Positions 33,527 through 41,845 of a DNA stretch of 64,000 bases are shown in pieces (position 1 is the stretch's first letter; every line of letters begins with the position of its first letter). The position numbers were made by a program, and so were the translations under genes. The stretch is taken from positions 25,749-89,748 of the forward strand of contig NZ_WHPN01000351.1 in the NCBI RefSeq assembly GCF_009735685.1, given 5' to 3'. The DNA is from Streptomyces lycii (lineage in GTDB: Bacteria; Actinomycetota; Actinomycetes; Streptomycetales; Streptomycetaceae). The notes below the pieces were generated by a model, which was not told where the DNA came from, made no database searches, and worked only from the letters and a program-made list of their open reading frames with translations.

Positions 33527-34708
33527 ATGTTCGATCTCGACGAACGGCTGAACGCCTTGCGCCGGCAGTTCCAGGAGTGGGGCCACGACTTCCGCCGGCA
33601 CGCCCTGGAACTGGACGCCGACCCGGAGGCGATCCGGCGCTATTTCGATCTGCCCGCCGTCCGCCACCTGGCGACCATGGGCATCCCGGCGGAGTACGGC
33701 AACGACCCCGAGCCGATCGCCGGCCGGCGCTACTACGGCGAGTCCGCCCTGGAGCGCGCCGTCATCATGGAGGAGCTGGCCTGCGCCGACGCGGGCATGC
33801 TGGTCGCCTCGCCGGGGCCGCTGCTGGCCGGTGTGCTGGTGGACCTGCTCGCCGACGAGCGGCAGAAGGAGTGGTTCTACGGGCGGATGACCGCCGAGCC
33901 GCTGTGGACGTTCTTCGCCCTCACCGAGCCGGACCGCGGCTCGGACGCCGGGGCCATGACGACCGCGCTGACCCCCGCCCCGGACGGCGCCGGCGGGGGC
34001 CTGCTGCTCAGCGGCGCCAAGCGGTACGTCGGCAACGCGGCCCGGGCCCAGATCGGTGTGGTGTTCGCCCGCACCCGGCCCGGCCCGCTGGGCGTGACCG
34101 CGGTGTTCGCCGAATCGTCCGCCGCGGGCTTCCGGGCCGAGGCGCTGCCGATGATCGGCCTGCGCGGCGCGATGATCAGCTCCATCTCGCTGGACTCGGT
34201 GGCCGTGCCCGAGGAGCACGTGCTGGGCCGGCATCTCTCGCCGAGCCGCCGCGGCACCTGGGCGTTCGTCCAGACGTTCAACCGGCTGCGGCCGGGGGTG
34301 GCCGCGATCGCGGTGGGCATCGCCCGCGCCGCGCACACCTATGTGTTCGCCAACCGGCGGAACTTCAGCCGCTCCGAACGGGACCGGCTGGACGAGCTGG
34401 GGCGCCGTATCAACGCCACCCGGAAACTGGTGCACCGGGCCGCCGCGGCGGTCGACCTGCGCACGGCCAACGGCCATCTCGCCTCGGCGGCCAAGGTGCG
34501 GGCGGCGCAGCTCGCGGAGGACGCGACGCTGGAGGCCTGCTCCTTCTTCGGGCCCGGTGCCCGGTTCGACCATCCGCTGCTGGACAAGCTGGCCCGGGAC
34601 GCGCGGGCGATGGAGTTCCTGGAGGGCACCGGGCACATGCAGCGGCTCAACCTCTTCCAGGGCTACCAGTCGAGCAAGTTCGACCGGAACGAGCCGTTCC
34701 CGGTCTGA
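33527..34708 (+). CDS. Acyl-CoA/ACP dehydrogenase
   Basis: 393 residues from the ATG at 33527, with gggagg 6 nt upstream; a GTG at 33509 is less likely. The FAD-binding motif is FALTEPDRGSDAGAM. The C-terminal helical bundle ends FLEGTGHMQRLNLFQGY, with Glu at the catalytic base position. It should oxidise a saturated acyl thioester to the alpha,beta-enoyl form. It may desaturate the aminobutyryl starter or another unit. Last gene of the polyketide operon. Confidence 0.88.
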   Translation: MFDLDERLNALRRQFQEWGHDFRRHALELDADPEAIRRYFDLPAVRHLATMGIPAEYGNDPEPIAGRRYYGESALERAVIMEELACADAGMLVASPGPLLAGVLVDLLADERQKEWFYGRMTAEPLWTFFALTEPDRGSDAGAMTTALTPAPDGAGGGLLLSGAKRYVGNAARAQIGVVFARTRPGPLGVTAVFAESSAAGFRAEALPMIGLRGAMISSISLDSVAVPEEHVLGRHLSPSRRGTWAFVQTFNRLRPGVAAIAVGIARAAHTYVFANRRNFSRSERDRLDELGRRINATRKLVHRAAAAVDLRTANGHLASAAKVRAAQLAEDATLEACSFFGPGARFDHPLLDKLARDARAMEFLEGTGHMQRLNLFQGYQSSKFDRNEPFPV

Positions 34709-35246
34709 GGGCGTCGCGTGGTCCCCGGCCGGCGCACGACGGGAGCCGCAGCACCTCGCCGCGCTGCCGGACCGCCCGCATACGACCGGTACGGGGACGG
34801 CTCCTCCGCCCCGCGACGCTGAGCGACGCCGAGCGCCGACGCCGCGCACCGATCCCCCGGGGACCGGCTTGCGGGTCGAGGGGCGGCGCCCGGCGCGTAC
34901 TTCCCCCGGACCCGTTTCCGGGAGCGCGCCCGGCAAGGCGCAGCGGGAGGCGCGGGCGGAGGAGGGAGCCGTCGCGGGGGGAAGGAGCCGTCGCGGTGCG
35001 GTGAGGCCCTCCCGCCCGGCCGAAGGCGGAAGACGGGGAGCGGGTGGCGGGGGCGGAGCGCGGGGGCGGGGCGGACAGCGGGGCGGAGCGCGGGAAGAGC
35101 GGCCGCAGCGCGGCTGGGGCTCTCGCCGGCGGCGCCGCGGGAACACCGGCGTCTCCCCCCGGCCCCGGTCCGGCGCACTGCCGTAGGCCGCAGGCGTAGG
35201 CCGCAGGCGTAGGTGCAGCCGCAGGCCGCAGCCGGCCGCCCGCGCC
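34709..35246. other. Spacer between convergent units, no gene seen
   Basis: A 538-bp spacer between the polyketide operon and the SARP gene. The right end (35184-35234) has repeated gtaggccgcaggc units. Open frames are Arg/Gly/Pro-rich without family features. I found no strong terminator hairpin. Confidence 0.5.
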
Positions 35247-36005
35247 TCAGCCCAGCGCGGCGTCCTGGGTCAGGATCGACTGGTAGATCCTCGACAGACC
35301 GCGGCCGGGTTCGAGACCCAGCTCCTTGACCATCCACCGCCGGGTGCGGTGGAAGACGTCAAGGGCCTCGGTCTGCCGGCCGTTGCGGTAGAGGGCGAGC
35401 ATCAGCTGCTCGCTGAAGCGCTCCCGGCCGGGGTGCTGCGCGATGAGCTGGAGCAGCTCGGGGATGACTCCACGCGCGTCACCCAGGCTCAGTTTCGCCG
35501 CGATCAGGTCCTCCCTCGCGCACAGCCGCTGCTCCTGGAGATGGGCGGTCTCCAGCTGGATGCGCGGTCCCTCGTAGATGTCGAACAGCGCCGGTCCGCG
35601 CCATTCGTTCAGGGCCTGCTCCAGCAGCCGTACGGACTCCTCGGGCTCGCTCTGCACCCGCGCCGAGCCGCGCGCGGCCAGGGACAGGAAGCGGTTGGCG
35701 TCGACGGACTGCGGGTCCAGGTCGAGCACGTAGCCGCCGCTGACCGTGCGCACGACCTCGTCGCCGCGCCGGCCGGTCAGCGTGCCCAGGATCTTCCGGG
35801 CCCGGAGGACGTTGGCCTGGAGGGCGTTGCGCATGTTCTCCAGCTCCCGGTCCCCCCATAACTCCTCCATGAGCTGTTCGAACTGGAGAGGTGTACCCGG
35901 TGGCAGCGCCAGCAGCGCCAGCACGGTCCGGACACGCTTGGAACAGACATGTTGGCGCACCTCTCCGTGGACGAGTGTCAGAGGTCCGAGCAGCTGTATT
36001 TCCAT
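35247..36005 (-). CDS. SARP-family pathway activator with a TTA codon
   Basis: 252 residues from the ATG at 36005, with ribosome site ggggaga. An N-terminal OmpR-type winged helix (residues ~1-95: EIQLLGPLTL, LMEELWGD, VRTVSGGYVLDL) is followed by the bacterial transcriptional activation domain (~100-245: LYRNGRQTEALDVFHRTRR, LGLEPGRGL). SARPs bind direct heptad repeats in 11-bp steps and recruit RNA polymerase. Four such arrays lie at cluster operons (26354, 44235-44263, 44360, 59065). Leu49 is encoded by TTA (35861-35859), so its translation should need the bldA tRNA and be tied to development. No array is seen at its own promoter. Confidence 0.93.
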   Translation of the reverse strand: MEIQLLGPLTLVHGEVRQHVCSKRVRTVLALLALPPGTPLQFEQLMEELWGDRELENMRNALQANVLRARKILGTLTGRRGDEVVRTVSGGYVLDLDPQSVDANRFLSLAARGSARVQSEPEESVRLLEQALNEWRGPALFDIYEGPRIQLETAHLQEQRLCAREDLIAAKLSLGDARGVIPELLQLIAQHPGRERFSEQLMLALYRNGRQTEALDVFHRTRRWMVKELGLEPGRGLSRIYQSILTQDAALG

Positions 36006-36067
36006 CAGCTTCTCCCCGTACAAGGCCTCGCAATGGACGACTGGTCCCGGCCATTGAGCCACCCCTG

Positions 36068-36092
36068 ACTCGACACGTACTCAAGTTCGAGT
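36068..36092. promoter_or_regulatory. Interrupted palindrome upstream of the SARP gene
   Basis: actcga (36068-36073) and tcgagt (36087-36092) form an inverted repeat with a 13-bp spacer, about 65 bp upstream of the SARP start codon. It may be an operator for another regulator. There is no further support. Confidence 0.3.
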
Positions 36093-36150
36093 GCAGTACC
36101 GGCGGTAATGCAGGTGGAGGGTCCGTGTTGCCGAGAAGCCGGCAGGGGCA

Positions 36151-36189
36151 GGGCCCCGGCCCGGCGCCTGGAGCGCCGGGCCGGGGCCC
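36151..36189 (-). terminator. Strong hairpin between the MMPL gene and the SARP gene
   Basis: A perfect 17-bp stem, gggccccggcccggcgc / gcgccgggccggggccc, with a 5-nt loop, 35 bp after the MMPL stop. It has no T-run but is a very stable GC hairpin of the type that ends actinobacterial transcripts. It should insulate the SARP gene from the exporter gene. Confidence 0.8.
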
Positions 36190-36223
36190 TCGGGGGAGCG
36201 TGCCGCGACAGCGCGGCGGGGGG

Positions 36224-38443
36224 TCAGCGCGTCGGCTGCGAGGCCGTGAGCGGCGCCTCCCGGACCGCCGTTCCGCCACCGCCCGTGTGGCGGGCGAAGT
36301 GGGGGCGCGAGGGCCACCAGAGCACCGGCGCCAGCAGCTTCATCGCGGCGGGCAGGATGAGGATCCGGACGACGACGACGTCCAGCAGGACGGCGACGCA
36401 GAGGCCGAAGCCCAGCTGCTTCATCTCCAGCAGGTTCGTGAACATGAAGCTGACGAACACGGAGACCATGACCACCGCTCCGCCGGTGACCACCCCGGCC
36501 GACCGGGCGATGCCCTCCTGCACGGCGTCGGCGGCGCTGCGGCCCTGCTGCACCGCCTCCCTGATCCGGCTCACCATGAACACGTTGTAGTCGGTGGAGA
36601 GCCCGAAGAGGATGACGAAGAGGAAGAGCGGGACGCGGGAGACGATGAAGCCGTCGGAGTCGTAGGCGAGCTGGTTCTGCATCCAGTCGGACTGGAAGAC
36701 CAGCACCAGCAGGCCCAGCGCGCCGGCCGCGGACGCCACGTTGAGCAGGGTGGAGACCACCGCGATGGGCACCGAGCGGAAGGCGGCGAACATGACCGCC
36801 AGGCTCAGCACCAGCACCGCGCCGATCACCCAGGGCAGCGCGTCCATCTGGCTGTCGAGCACGTCGGCGTTGCGGGCGACGTCACCCGACACGGCCGTCT
36901 CGGCGCCGGGGATCGCGCCGACGGTGTCCGGGACCAGCGTGCCGCGCAGCCGCTCCAGGGTCTGCTGCGCCTTGTCCGAGTCGAGGGCGTACGGCGTGTG
37001 GAGCAGGACCGAGCCCGTCCTCCCGTCCTCGGCGGTCTCCAGCTTCGGCTTCTCCTCGGTGCCGAACAGCGGGTCCTGGCCGGCGGCCCGGACGAGCCCG
37101 TCCATGGCGTCCGGGAGTTCGCCGCGGTGCGCGTCGTCGGTGCGGACGACCACCAGGTAGGCGGCGCCCTGGGAGGGGAACTGCTCCACCATCCGGTCGC
37201 GCGCCTTGACGGCCTCGACCTTGGGGAGCGTGCTGACCTCGGTGGAGGACAGCTCCATGCCCAGCGCGGGCAGCCCGAGGCCGCAGATGAGCGCGAGTCC
37301 CGCGACCAGCGAGGCCACCGGCCGCCGCATGCCGGGGCGGAGCAGCGTGGTCCAGAGGCGGCCCGGGCCGTCCTGGGCGGCGGAGCGGCCGGCGATGCGG
37401 CCGATGAGCGGGACCCGGGGGCGGTCCAGCGCACGGCCCAGCTTGACGAGCATCGCGGGCAGCACGGTCAGCGAGGCGGCCATCACGATCGCGACGACGC
37501 TGATGGAGGAGACGGCCAGCGAGGAGAAGACCACGTCGCCGACGACGAACAGGGCGGCGAGCGACACCACGACGGCGCAGCCGGAGACGATGACGGTGCG
37601 ACCCGCGGTGGCGGCCGCGACGAGGACCGCGGCCTCCTGGTTGAGCCGGCCGCCGGAGCGGGCCTTCTCCTCGCGCACCCGCTTGATGAACAGCAGGGAG
37701 TAGTCGACGCCGACCGCCATGCCCATGAGCAGGATCAGGCTGTTGTTGGCCCCGACGCTCGGGAAGACGTGGGAGAAGAGCTGGGAGAGGCCCATCGCCG
37801 CGGCGATCGCGGACAGGGCCAGCAGGACGGGGACCCCGGCGGCGACGACGGCGCCGAAGACGACCATCAGGATGAGGAGGGTGAGCGGGAGGGTGATGCG
37901 CTCGGCCGTGGCCAGGTCCTCCGCCATCGACTCCGAGACGCCCTGTCCCATCGAGAAGTGGCCGGTCTGGGCGACCTGCACCTGCGGATGGGCCTTCTGG
38001 ACGTCGGCGGTGATGTCCAGCAGGGCCGGGATGTCCTCGGAGATCTCCGCGTCCTCGCCCTCCATGGCGAGGTGGACCAGGACGGCCTGGCCGTTCGGCG
38101 CCCACTCGGTCTCGCCGACCTCGCCGACGGACGGGGCGCCGGCCATCCGCTCGGCGGTCTCCTGGGCCGCGGCGGTGGCCGCGGCCCGGTCGATCGTGTC
38201 ACTGCCGGGGCGCGGGGTGATGACGACCTGCTCCATGAGCGGGTCGAGGATCCCGGCGTCGGCCGCGATCGCCTCGGCCCGGCCGGCCTCGCCGACGCGG
38301 TAGTCCACGCTGTCGGCCTGCCGCGTTCCGGCCATCGAGCCGAGGGCCAGGCACACCACCACCAAGGCCAGCCATCCGATCATCGCGCGCCACGGGTGGC
38401 GCGCGCTCCACATGGCCATTCGGACGGTTAACCGCTGTTCCAT
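36224..38443 (-). CDS. MMPL/RND-family exporter with a TTA codon
   Basis: 739 residues from the ATG at 38443 (ribosome site gggg-ag); a GTG at 38446 lies directly before it. Two repeats of one membrane helix, a large extracytoplasmic domain and five membrane helices give about 12 helices. MGMAVGVDYSLLFIKRVREE and FGLSTDYNVFMVSRIREA are the Asp/Tyr motifs of MmpL proteins in helices 4 and 10. It uses the proton motive force to export lipids or lipopeptides; aryl-polyene clusters also carry an MMPL gene. Leu5 is encoded by TTA (38431-38429), suggesting bldA control of export. Single-gene unit with its own terminator. Confidence 0.92.
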   Translation of the reverse strand: MEQRLTVRMAMWSARHPWRAMIGWLALVVVCLALGSMAGTRQADSVDYRVGEAGRAEAIAADAGILDPLMEQVVITPRPGSDTIDRAAATAAAQETAERMAGAPSVGEVGETEWAPNGQAVLVHLAMEGEDAEISEDIPALLDITADVQKAHPQVQVAQTGHFSMGQGVSESMAEDLATAERITLPLTLLILMVVFGAVVAAGVPVLLALSAIAAAMGLSQLFSHVFPSVGANNSLILLMGMAVGVDYSLLFIKRVREEKARSGGRLNQEAAVLVAAATAGRTVIVSGCAVVVSLAALFVVGDVVFSSLAVSSISVVAIVMAASLTVLPAMLVKLGRALDRPRVPLIGRIAGRSAAQDGPGRLWTTLLRPGMRRPVASLVAGLALICGLGLPALGMELSSTEVSTLPKVEAVKARDRMVEQFPSQGAAYLVVVRTDDAHRGELPDAMDGLVRAAGQDPLFGTEEKPKLETAEDGRTGSVLLHTPYALDSDKAQQTLERLRGTLVPDTVGAIPGAETAVSGDVARNADVLDSQMDALPWVIGAVLVLSLAVMFAAFRSVPIAVVSTLLNVASAAGALGLLVLVFQSDWMQNQLAYDSDGFIVSRVPLFLFVILFGLSTDYNVFMVSRIREAVQQGRSAADAVQEGIARSAGVVTGGAVVMVSVFVSFMFTNLLEMKQLGFGLCVAVLLDVVVVRILILPAAMKLLAPVLWWPSRPHFARHTGGGGTAVREAPLTASQPTR

Positions 38444-38592
38444 CACGACTCCCCATTGGGTTCCAGATCGGAGGGTGCAAGCTTTCTCGTGTAAGTTCAG
38501 ACTGACAGGTGAATGGAATAGCCGTCAACTGTAGGAGCGGGCTCATTTCGAGTTGGCCGGAAGGTGACGCTCCGGCGCGCGGCCGAAGAAAA

Positions 38593-38623
38593 GGGCCGGG
38601 GTGCGACGTTCGCACCCCGGCCC
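38593..38623 (-). terminator. Intrinsic terminator of the aminobutyryl-ACP operon
   Basis: A perfect 14-bp stem, gggccggggtgcga / tcgcaccccggccc, with a 3-nt loop, 20 bp after the last stop of the minus-strand operon. On the minus strand it is followed by ttttcttc, a T-rich tail, so this is a standard intrinsic terminator. Confidence 0.9.
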
Positions 38624-38642
38624 GATCCCGCTGCGCCAGTGC

Positions 38643-39359
38643 CTACCAGCATCTGCTCCCGGCCACGGCCGTACGGGCCACGGCCCGCTCCTCCTTCTTG
38701 CCGGCCGACGCGTACGCCTCGGCGAGCAGCTCCGAGACATAGCCGACCTGACCGGGCCCCGTCCGCAGATAGCCGCTCGCGCCCAGCAGCTTCACCTGGG
38801 CGCGGTCGGTGGCCGTCAGCCGCCTCTGGAGGTCTCCCAGCAACGCCGGCGACAGCTCCGCCGGCCGGGCACCGTCCAGCACCGCGCGGACCTCCAGATG
38901 CTCGATGAGGGCGTCGGCCACCGCCGACTTCACCAGCTGCTGGTGCAGCAGCGGGGAGCCGCCCGTCGTCCGGCCGCCGAGATGCGCCACCACCGACTCG
39001 CGCAGCCCCTCGGACAGGCCGAGCCGCAGCCACACCAGCCCCAGCCCCCAGCCCGCCCCGAGGTCCCCGGGCCCGTACTCGACCGCGGAGGGCACCTCGT
39101 GCCGCACCATGACGACCTCACCGCCCGGCAGCTCCGTCCGGGACAGCACCTCCGGGCCGCCCGGGGCCAGCGGGCACGGCCGTCCGCCGTACCAGACCTC
39201 CTCGGCCTTCAGCAGGGTCTCCGGCGCGACCACGCCGTGGCCGTGCGGCCCGCAGGGCAGCATGCCCGGCAGCAGTTCCCCGGCCAGCAGGGCCAGCGCG
39301 GGCGCCGGCCCCCGGTCCCGGGCCGCCCGGTGACAGGCGTCCCACAGGGCCGCGCTCAC
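38643..39359 (-). CDS. Short acyl-CoA dehydrogenase-like protein
   Basis: 238 residues from the GTG at 39359, overlapping the previous stop (GTGA). The C-terminal part (LVKSAVADALIEHLEVRAVL, then QVKLLGASGYLRTGPG) resembles the four-helix bundle at the C-terminus of acyl-CoA dehydrogenases. The N-terminal FAD-binding domain is not recognisable and the protein is about 150 residues too short for a complete enzyme. It may be a partner subunit or a scaffold. It is the last gene of the operon for the aminobutyryl starter. The family call is tentative. Confidence 0.5.
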   Translation of the reverse strand: MSAALWDACHRAARDRGPAPALALLAGELLPGMLPCGPHGHGVVAPETLLKAEEVWYGGRPCPLAPGGPEVLSRTELPGGEVVMVRHEVPSAVEYGPGDLGAGWGLGLVWLRLGLSEGLRESVVAHLGGRTTGGSPLLHQQLVKSAVADALIEHLEVRAVLDGARPAELSPALLGDLQRRLTATDRAQVKLLGASGYLRTGPGQVGYVSELLAEAYASAGKKEERAVARTAVAGSRCW

Positions 39360-40228
39360 CGCTCCGCCTCCACCGGTCCCACGGCGCACAGACCGAGCCA
39401 GCGGGTCACCGGGTCGTGGTCGACCAGCACCAGCGGCCGGTCCGCGGGACGCGGGCCGGCCAGCGCCGACCACAGCCCGGTGCACGGGAAGCCCTTGCCC
39501 GTCCGGCGGACCTCGGCGAGCCCGGCCGGCAGGTCGCGAGCCGGGTCGACACCCGGCCCGGCCACGACCGTCGCCCGGCCCTCGTACCGCGCCAGCTCGC
39601 CGGCGAGCACCTCGCGTACGTCCGGGGTCGCCACTCCGGTGAGGTACCGCAGATCCGGCCGCGGTCCGGCCTGCTGTGACGCGGACAGCAGCAGGGCCAC
39701 CCCCGCGTCGCCGCCCAGCTCGGCCGGCCCGGTGTCGTACGGCAGCGAGGCCTGGTCCAGGATCAGCACCACGGCCGCGCGCAGCCCGTGCCGTCCGGTG
39801 TAGCCGGCGGCGAGCCGCAGCGCGGAGAACGGCGTGCAGCTGCCCTGCTCCGAGACGCCGAAGGACAGCGGGCCGTGCGGCCACGCCTCCGAGAGGTAGG
39901 TGGCCGCGGCGTAGCGGCAGTCCAGGTCGGGCGTGGAGTGGGCGACCACGGCCAGCCCGACGGGCTCCGACTCCGCGCCCAGGGCCCCGACCAGCTCCTT
40001 GGACATGGCGGCGAAGGTGTTGCCCGCCCCGCCGCTGACCGCGCCGGGCCGGAACTCGGTCCCGTAGGCCGCGGTCAGATCGGTGAAGTGACGTACGGAG
40101 AAGGCGTCGTCGATGCGGCTTTCACCGGGCGGGAAGACCCGGTGCACGACGCGTTCGAGGCGCAGCGGAAACACTCCGCCGGCGGCGTCCTGAGGTGCGC
40201 CCGCCGGGGGCGCGGCCGTTCGGTACAC
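39356..40228 (-). CDS. Degenerate KAS III-like thiolase-fold protein
   Basis: 290 residues from the GTG at 40228. SEQGSCTPFSALRLAAGY lies where FabH enzymes have the catalytic Cys, and VAVVAHSTPDLD-like segments (LAVVAHSTPDLDCRYAAA) match the thiolase fold. The His motif (LPHQAN type) is absent, and the Asn motif (GNTSA type) is replaced by GKGFPCTGL. It is therefore unlikely to condense by the normal mechanism. It could be an acyltransferase or the inactive partner of the intact KAS III at 43285. It starts 3 bp after the ACP stop. Confidence 0.65.
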   Translation of the reverse strand: MYRTAAPPAGAPQDAAGGVFPLRLERVVHRVFPPGESRIDDAFSVRHFTDLTAAYGTEFRPGAVSGGAGNTFAAMSKELVGALGAESEPVGLAVVAHSTPDLDCRYAAATYLSEAWPHGPLSFGVSEQGSCTPFSALRLAAGYTGRHGLRAAVVLILDQASLPYDTGPAELGGDAGVALLLSASQQAGPRPDLRYLTGVATPDVREVLAGELARYEGRATVVAGPGVDPARDLPAGLAEVRRTGKGFPCTGLWSALAGPRPADRPLVLVDHDPVTRWLGLCAVGPVEAER

Positions 40229-40231
40229 GGC

Positions 40232-40516
40232 TCAGGCGCCCATCTCGCCGAGCAGGAAATCGGCGAGCGTGCGCACCGATTCGAAGTGGCTCATCTCCAG
40301 GTTGTCGGTGTCCAGCTCGATGGAGAACGCCTCCTCCAGCGCCATCAGGAGTTCGAACACCCCGCTGGAGTCGAGGCCGACCTGGTCGAAGAGGCGGGAG
40401 TCCTCGGTGAGGTCGGGCAGGTCGTGGCCCAGCACCTCGGCCAGCGCGGAGGCGATGGTCTCCACGGCCTTGGTCCGGTCGACAGCGGTCGCTGTGGAGG
40501 CGGCGGCGTCAGTCAT
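40232..40516 (-). CDS. Discrete acyl carrier protein, BtrI-like
   Basis: 94 residues from the ATG at 40516. The carrier site is Ser50 in QVGLDSSGVFELL. It follows the decarboxylase gene by 30 bp in the same operon. In butirosin synthesis, BtrI carries gamma-glutamyl and then 4-aminobutyryl as a thioester. The combination here of ACP, ATP-grasp ligase and PLP decarboxylase suggests the same role (inference from context). It is distinct from the polyketide ACP at 26432. Confidence 0.88.
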   Translation of the reverse strand: MTDAAASTATAVDRTKAVETIASALAEVLGHDLPDLTEDSRLFDQVGLDSSGVFELLMALEEAFSIELDTDNLEMSHFESVRTLADFLLGEMGA

Positions 40517-40546
40517 GGCGTGACAGTCCTTTCGGAGAGCGTCGGT

Positions 40547-41845
40547 TCAGTGGCCCGTGGCGGTACGGGAGAGCACGTCGGCCGCGGGGAGGTGCTGCTT
40601 GCGGAGCAGGTCGTCGGGACGGTCCCGGTCGCGGACCAGGTGCGCCTCGCCGTCCAGGACGAGCGCCTCGGCCGGGTGGCCGTGGCTGAGGAAGAGGACC
40701 GGGGAGGCGCTGGGCCCGTAGGCGCCGGACCGTTCCACGCCGATCAGGTCGCCCGGCCGGACGTCCGGCAGCGGGACCTTCTTGCCCAGGGTGTCGTTCG
40801 GGGTGCAGAGCGGGCCGGTGAGGTTCCACGGGCCGGTGGCGGGCTCGTCGGTCCGGTTGAGCACCGTCATGGGGAAGTTGCGCTTGACGAACGACCCGAT
40901 GCCGACGGCGGCCATGTGGTGGTTGGTGCCGCCGTCGAGCACGGCGAAGTTCTCGCCCATGGACGTCTTCACATAGCGCACCGTGGTGACGTAGAGGCCG
41001 AACGGTGCCGTGAGATAGCGGCCCAGCTCCATCACCAGCCGGGTGTCCGGGTGGCGCGAGGCGAACTTGTCGATCACCGGGTTGAGCTGCGAGGCCAGCA
41101 GGTCGAAGTCCAGATCGGTCTCGTTGTCGAAGTACGCCACACCGAGGCCGCCGCCGATGTCGACCATCTCCAGCGGGAAGTCCAGCGCGTCCGCGACCTG
41201 CTCCGCGAGGTCGAAGATCCGCTCGGTGTTCTCCACCACGGCGTCCTCGCTGAGGATCCGGGTGCCCATGTAGACCTGCACGCCCATCAGCCGTACGTGG
41301 CTCAGCGCCGACACCGCCTCCGGCGCCGCGCCGAGCAGCTGCGCGGCGTCGATGCCGAACTGCCGCGGCTTGCCGCCCATCGTGAGGCCGGAACCCTTGA
41401 CGGCGAACTCGGGGTTCACGCGCAGCGCCACGCGTGCCGTCACCGAGCGGTCCCGCGCCAGCTCGTCGATGAGCGCCAGCTCTCCGAAGGACTCGCAGAT
41501 GATCGCGTAGACGCCCTCGTCGAGGCAGGCGGCCAGCTCCGCGCGGCTCTTGCCGGGGCCGAGGAAGAGGATGTCGGCCGGGTCGACGCCGGCGCGCCGC
41601 GCGGTGGCCAGCTCGGCCAGCGAGGAGATCTCCGCGCGGGCGCCGTGGGCGTGCAGCAGGCCGCAGACGGCGATGTTGGGGTTCGACTTGAGGGAGAAGA
41701 AGACCTCCAGGCGGGGGTGCAGCCGGTCCCGGACCGTCGTGATCCGGTCCCGCAGCCCGTTGCCGTCGTAGAGGTACAGCGGGGTGCCGTACCGCTCCGC
41801 CAGCTCCGTGACCCCGATTCCCTGCACCGTGCGTTCAGCGGGCAT
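40547..41845 (-). CDS. PLP-dependent decarboxylase, BtrK/LysA fold
   Basis: 432 residues from the ATG at 41845, with strong ribosome site ggaagga inside the upstream gene. The fold III (alanine-racemase-like) PLP motifs are FFSLKSNPN with the PLP-Lys, DIGGGLGVAYFD for phosphate binding, GPLCTPNDTLG with the active Cys, and GAYG near the C-terminus. The HIGS motif of diaminopimelate decarboxylase is replaced (VQVYMGTRI), which fits members that act on carrier-bound substrates such as BtrK, the L-glutamyl-ACP decarboxylase. The predicted product is 4-aminobutyryl-ACP; another amino acid cannot be excluded. Confidence 0.85.
   Translation of the reverse strand: MPAERTVQGIGVTELAERYGTPLYLYDGNGLRDRITTVRDRLHPRLEVFFSLKSNPNIAVCGLLHAHGARAEISSLAELATARRAGVDPADILFLGPGKSRAELAACLDEGVYAIICESFGELALIDELARDRSVTARVALRVNPEFAVKGSGLTMGGKPRQFGIDAAQLLGAAPEAVSALSHVRLMGVQVYMGTRILSEDAVVENTERIFDLAEQVADALDFPLEMVDIGGGLGVAYFDNETDLDFDLLASQLNPVIDKFASRHPDTRLVMELGRYLTAPFGLYVTTVRYVKTSMGENFAVLDGGTNHHMAAVGIGSFVKRNFPMTVLNRTDEPATGPWNLTGPLCTPNDTLGKKVPLPDVRPGDLIGVERSGAYGPSASPVLFLSHGHPAEALVLDGEAHLVRDRDRPDDLLRKQHLPAADVLSRTATGH

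Noticed and set aside
36006-36150. SARP autoregulation through an array at its own promoter
   Set aside because: No TCAG heptads in 11-bp steps are found there; only an interrupted palindrome of unknown meaning.
35891-38431. An 846-codon open frame on the plus strand across the SARP start and the MMPL gene
   Set aside because: The translation is Asp/His/Arg/Gly-rich without family motifs and is antisense to an MMPL protein with clear membrane helices and motifs.
38444-38530. SARP array at the MMPL promoter
   Set aside because: Only one TCAG heptad is present on the coding strand and the positions 11 bp away do not match, unlike the four clear arrays.
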